From an uncultured Atopostipes sp. (GTDB lineage Bacteria > Bacillota > Bacilli > Lactobacillales > Carnobacteriaceae_A): a DNA stretch of 6,930 nt. Where the stretch lies: positions 1-6,930 of the forward strand of contig CAMYQS010000079.1 in NCBI GenBank assembly GCA_947296835.1. Reading direction: 5' to 3'. Made by a program: the position numbers and the translations under genes. The notes under the pieces are model-generated. The model worked only from the letters and a program-made list of their open reading frames with translations, made no database searches and was not told the DNA's origin. Positions 5,480 through 6,930 of this stretch are shown here, in pieces. Position 1 is the first letter of the stretch. Each line of letters begins with the position of its first letter.

Positions 5480-6748
5480 GTGAATATTATTGATGAATTA
5501 GAATGGCGTGACGCCATTAATCAACAAACAGATGAAGACGGCTTACGCGAATTAGTTGGGAAAGAAAGTATTGCTTTATACTGCGGGATTGACCCGACTG
5601 GAGACAGTATGCATATCGGACACTTGATTCCTTTTATGATCTTGAAGAGATTCCAATTGGCTGGGCACCAACCGGTCGTTTTAATTGGTGGTGGAACGGG
5701 ATCAATCGGTGACCCTAGTGGGCGAGCTTCAGAACGTCAACTACAGACGATGGAACAAGTACAAGAAAACGCGGACAAACTAAGTGCGCAAATGCGTAAA
5801 TTATTTAACGCAGGGGAAGAAGATTCTGGCATCCGTTTATACAACAACATGGACTGGTTAGGCGGCATGAAGTTCTTAGACTTCTTACGTGAGTTCGGAA
5901 AAGAGTTCAACATCAACACAATGTTAGCGAAAGATGTGGTTTCAAGTCGTTTAGATACAGGTATTTCATTTACTGAGTTTAGTTACCAAATCATCCAATC
6001 GATCGATTTCTTGCACTTATTCAAAGAAGAAAACGTGCAACTGCAAGTAGGTGGATCAGACCAATGGGGGAACATCACTGCTGGTTTAGATTTAATCCGT
6101 AAAAAAGAAGGTTCGGAAGCGGAAGCATTTGGTTTAACTATTCCTTTACTATTAAAAGCAGACGGAACAAAGTTTGGAAAATCAGCAGATGGCGCAGTTT
6201 GGCTAGACCCTGAGAAAACAACACCTTACGAATTTTACCAATTCTGGTTCAACCAAGACGACCGTGACTTAGACAAATACCTGAAATACTTCACCTTCTT
6301 ATCAAAAGAAGAGATTGAAGAATTAGCAGAGTTAACTGAAAAAGAACCACATAAACGGGTCGCTCAAAAAGTATTAGCAGAAGAAATGACAAAATTCGTT
6401 CACGGACAAGACGCATTAGACGAAGCAATCAAGATTTCAAAAGCGTTATTCTCTGGGGACGTTCAAGATTTAACGGCTGAACAAATTGAAATGTCATTTA
6501 AAGACGTGCCTTCATTTGAAGCAACGCTTGAAGACACGGACTTAGTTAGCTTATTAGTCGATGTGACAGGTATTTCACCATCGAGACGTCAAGCGCGTGA
6601 AGATATTAAAAACGGTGCAATTTACTTAAAAGGTGAACGCATTCAAGATTTAGGCTACACTGTAACAGATGCCGATAGTTACGATGGACGCTTTATCTTA
6701 GTTCGTCGCGGTAAGAAAAAATACTTTATGGTTCATTTAACAAACTAA
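5480..6748 (+). CDS. tyrS: Tyrosyl-tRNA synthetase
   Basis: This 422-residue cytoplasmic class I synthetase activates tyrosine with ATP and charges tRNA-Tyr; it normally works as a dimer. In Geobacillus stearothermophilus numbering, which this sequence follows closely in its N-terminal half, the tyrosine-site residues are present: Tyr34, Asp78, Tyr169, Gln173, Asp176 and Gln195 (in GGSDQWGN). HIGH is intact at 45-48 and the KMSKS-type loop is KFGKS (231-235). Position 51 is Pro, as in E. coli, rather than the Thr of the Geobacillus enzyme. The C-terminal S4 RNA-binding domain covers about residues 350-420 (DVTGISPSRRQAREDIKNGA region) and binds the tRNA. The start is GTG at 5480, supported by GGGAGGG seven bases upstream and by alignment of the conserved N-terminus. 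Expression is set by the tyrosine T-box upstream. An acetyltransferase gene starts 9 bases after the stop with no terminator between them. Confidence 0.98.
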   Translation: MNIIDELEWRDAINQQTDEDGLRELVGKESIALYCGIDPTGDSMHIGHLIPFMILKRFQLAGHQPVVLIGGGTGSIGDPSGRASERQLQTMEQVQENADKLSAQMRKLFNAGEEDSGIRLYNNMDWLGGMKFLDFLREFGKEFNINTMLAKDVVSSRLDTGISFTEFSYQIIQSIDFLHLFKEENVQLQVGGSDQWGNITAGLDLIRKKEGSEAEAFGLTIPLLLKADGTKFGKSADGAVWLDPEKTTPYEFYQFWFNQDDRDLDKYLKYFTFLSKEEIEELAELTEKEPHKRVAQKVLAEEMTKFVHGQDALDEAIKISKALFSGDVQDLTAEQIEMSFKDVPSFEATLEDTDLVSLLVDVTGISPSRRQAREDIKNGAIYLKGERIQDLGYTVTDADSYDGRFILVRRGKKKYFMVHLTN

Positions 6749-6757
6749 TTGGAGGTT

Positions 6758-6930
6758 ATGAAAATTTATACAAAAGCAGACTTATTAAAGCAACTTGATG
6801 AAATGAATATCCAAGGTACGGATACTGTTATGATGCACTCTTCAATGAAAGCTGTTGGTGAAGTGGATGGTGGCGCGGATACTGTATTAGACGCTTTATC
6901 TGAATATTTAGCCGATGGTCTACTTGTACA
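6758..6930 (+). CDS. AAC(3) family N-acetyltransferase, 5' part only (runs off window)
   Basis: Only the first 57 codons are visible, out of a family length of about 260-280. The segment TVMMHSSMKAVGEVDGGADT (residues 23-42) is the hallmark N-terminal motif of the aminoglycoside 3-N-acetyltransferase superfamily, in which HSS and the GG turn line the acetyl-CoA site. It follows a helix-rich start (YTKADLLKQLDEMNIQG). Members transfer acetyl from acetyl-CoA to an amine; some inactivate aminoglycosides, but many chromosomal relatives have unknown natural substrates, and nothing visible here shows that it confers resistance. The ATG at 6758 is preceded by TGGAGG only 2 bases upstream, closer than ideal. 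The gene begins 9 bases after tyrS, so it is probably co-transcribed under T-box control. The catalytic C-terminal half cannot be checked. Family call is firm; specificity is not. Confidence 0.85.
   Translation, partial: MKIYTKADLLKQLDEMNIQGTDTVMMHSSMKAVGEVDGGADTVLDALSEYLADGLLV

Noticed and set aside
6758..6930. Calling the acetyltransferase an aminoglycoside resistance gene
   Set aside because: Only the N-terminal 57 codons are visible, and many chromosomal family members have no known resistance role; the evidence supports family membership only.

Overview
The window is a housekeeping segment of a low-GC Gram-positive bacterium. By eye it is roughly 40% G+C, with strong GGAGG-type ribosome binding sites, a T-box leader and a metG-tatD-rnmV-rsmA gene order typical of Bacillales and Lactobacillales. 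The protein sequences look most like Lactobacillales (enterococcal or carnobacterial style). That placement is an impression from the sequence, not a database result. There is no sign of mobile elements, CRISPR, phage or tRNA/rRNA genes.

Left part, minus strand (read right to left, about 4955 down to 1): a Cof-type HAD phosphatase gene (4062-4889) has its own putative promoter and ends at a hairpin terminator. metG (methionyl-tRNA synthetase, 1932-3953, GTG start) follows from an extended -10 promoter that abuts that terminator. A second hairpin lies between metG and the tightly packed trio tatD (metal-dependent DNase family, 1084-1857), rnmV (RNase M5, 514-1080) and rsmA (16S rRNA dimethyltransferase, 1-521, cut by the window edge). 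rnmV and rsmA overlap by 8 bases. The trio joins 5S rRNA maturation and 16S rRNA modification to a TatD protein, so this side is centred on translation and RNA maturation.

Middle (4890-5479): a divergent intergenic region of about 590 bases. It holds the HAD promoter facing left. Facing right is a near-consensus promoter (TTGACT-17-TATAAT), followed by a complete tyrosine T-box riboswitch with a UAC specifier, a UGGU acceptor-end pairing site and an antiterminator/terminator pair. About 140 bases of further leader then precede tyrS.

Right part, plus strand: tyrS (tyrosyl-tRNA synthetase, 5480-6748, GTG start). Only 9 bases after it begins an AAC(3)-family N-acetyltransferase gene (6758 to the window edge), apparently on the same T-box-controlled transcript.

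Nothing here amounts to a clearly undescribed system. The points most worth a second look are the acetyltransferase placed under tyrosine T-box control, the long post-terminator leader of tyrS with a 12-base perfect palindrome, and the overlap of terminator and promoter between the HAD gene and metG.
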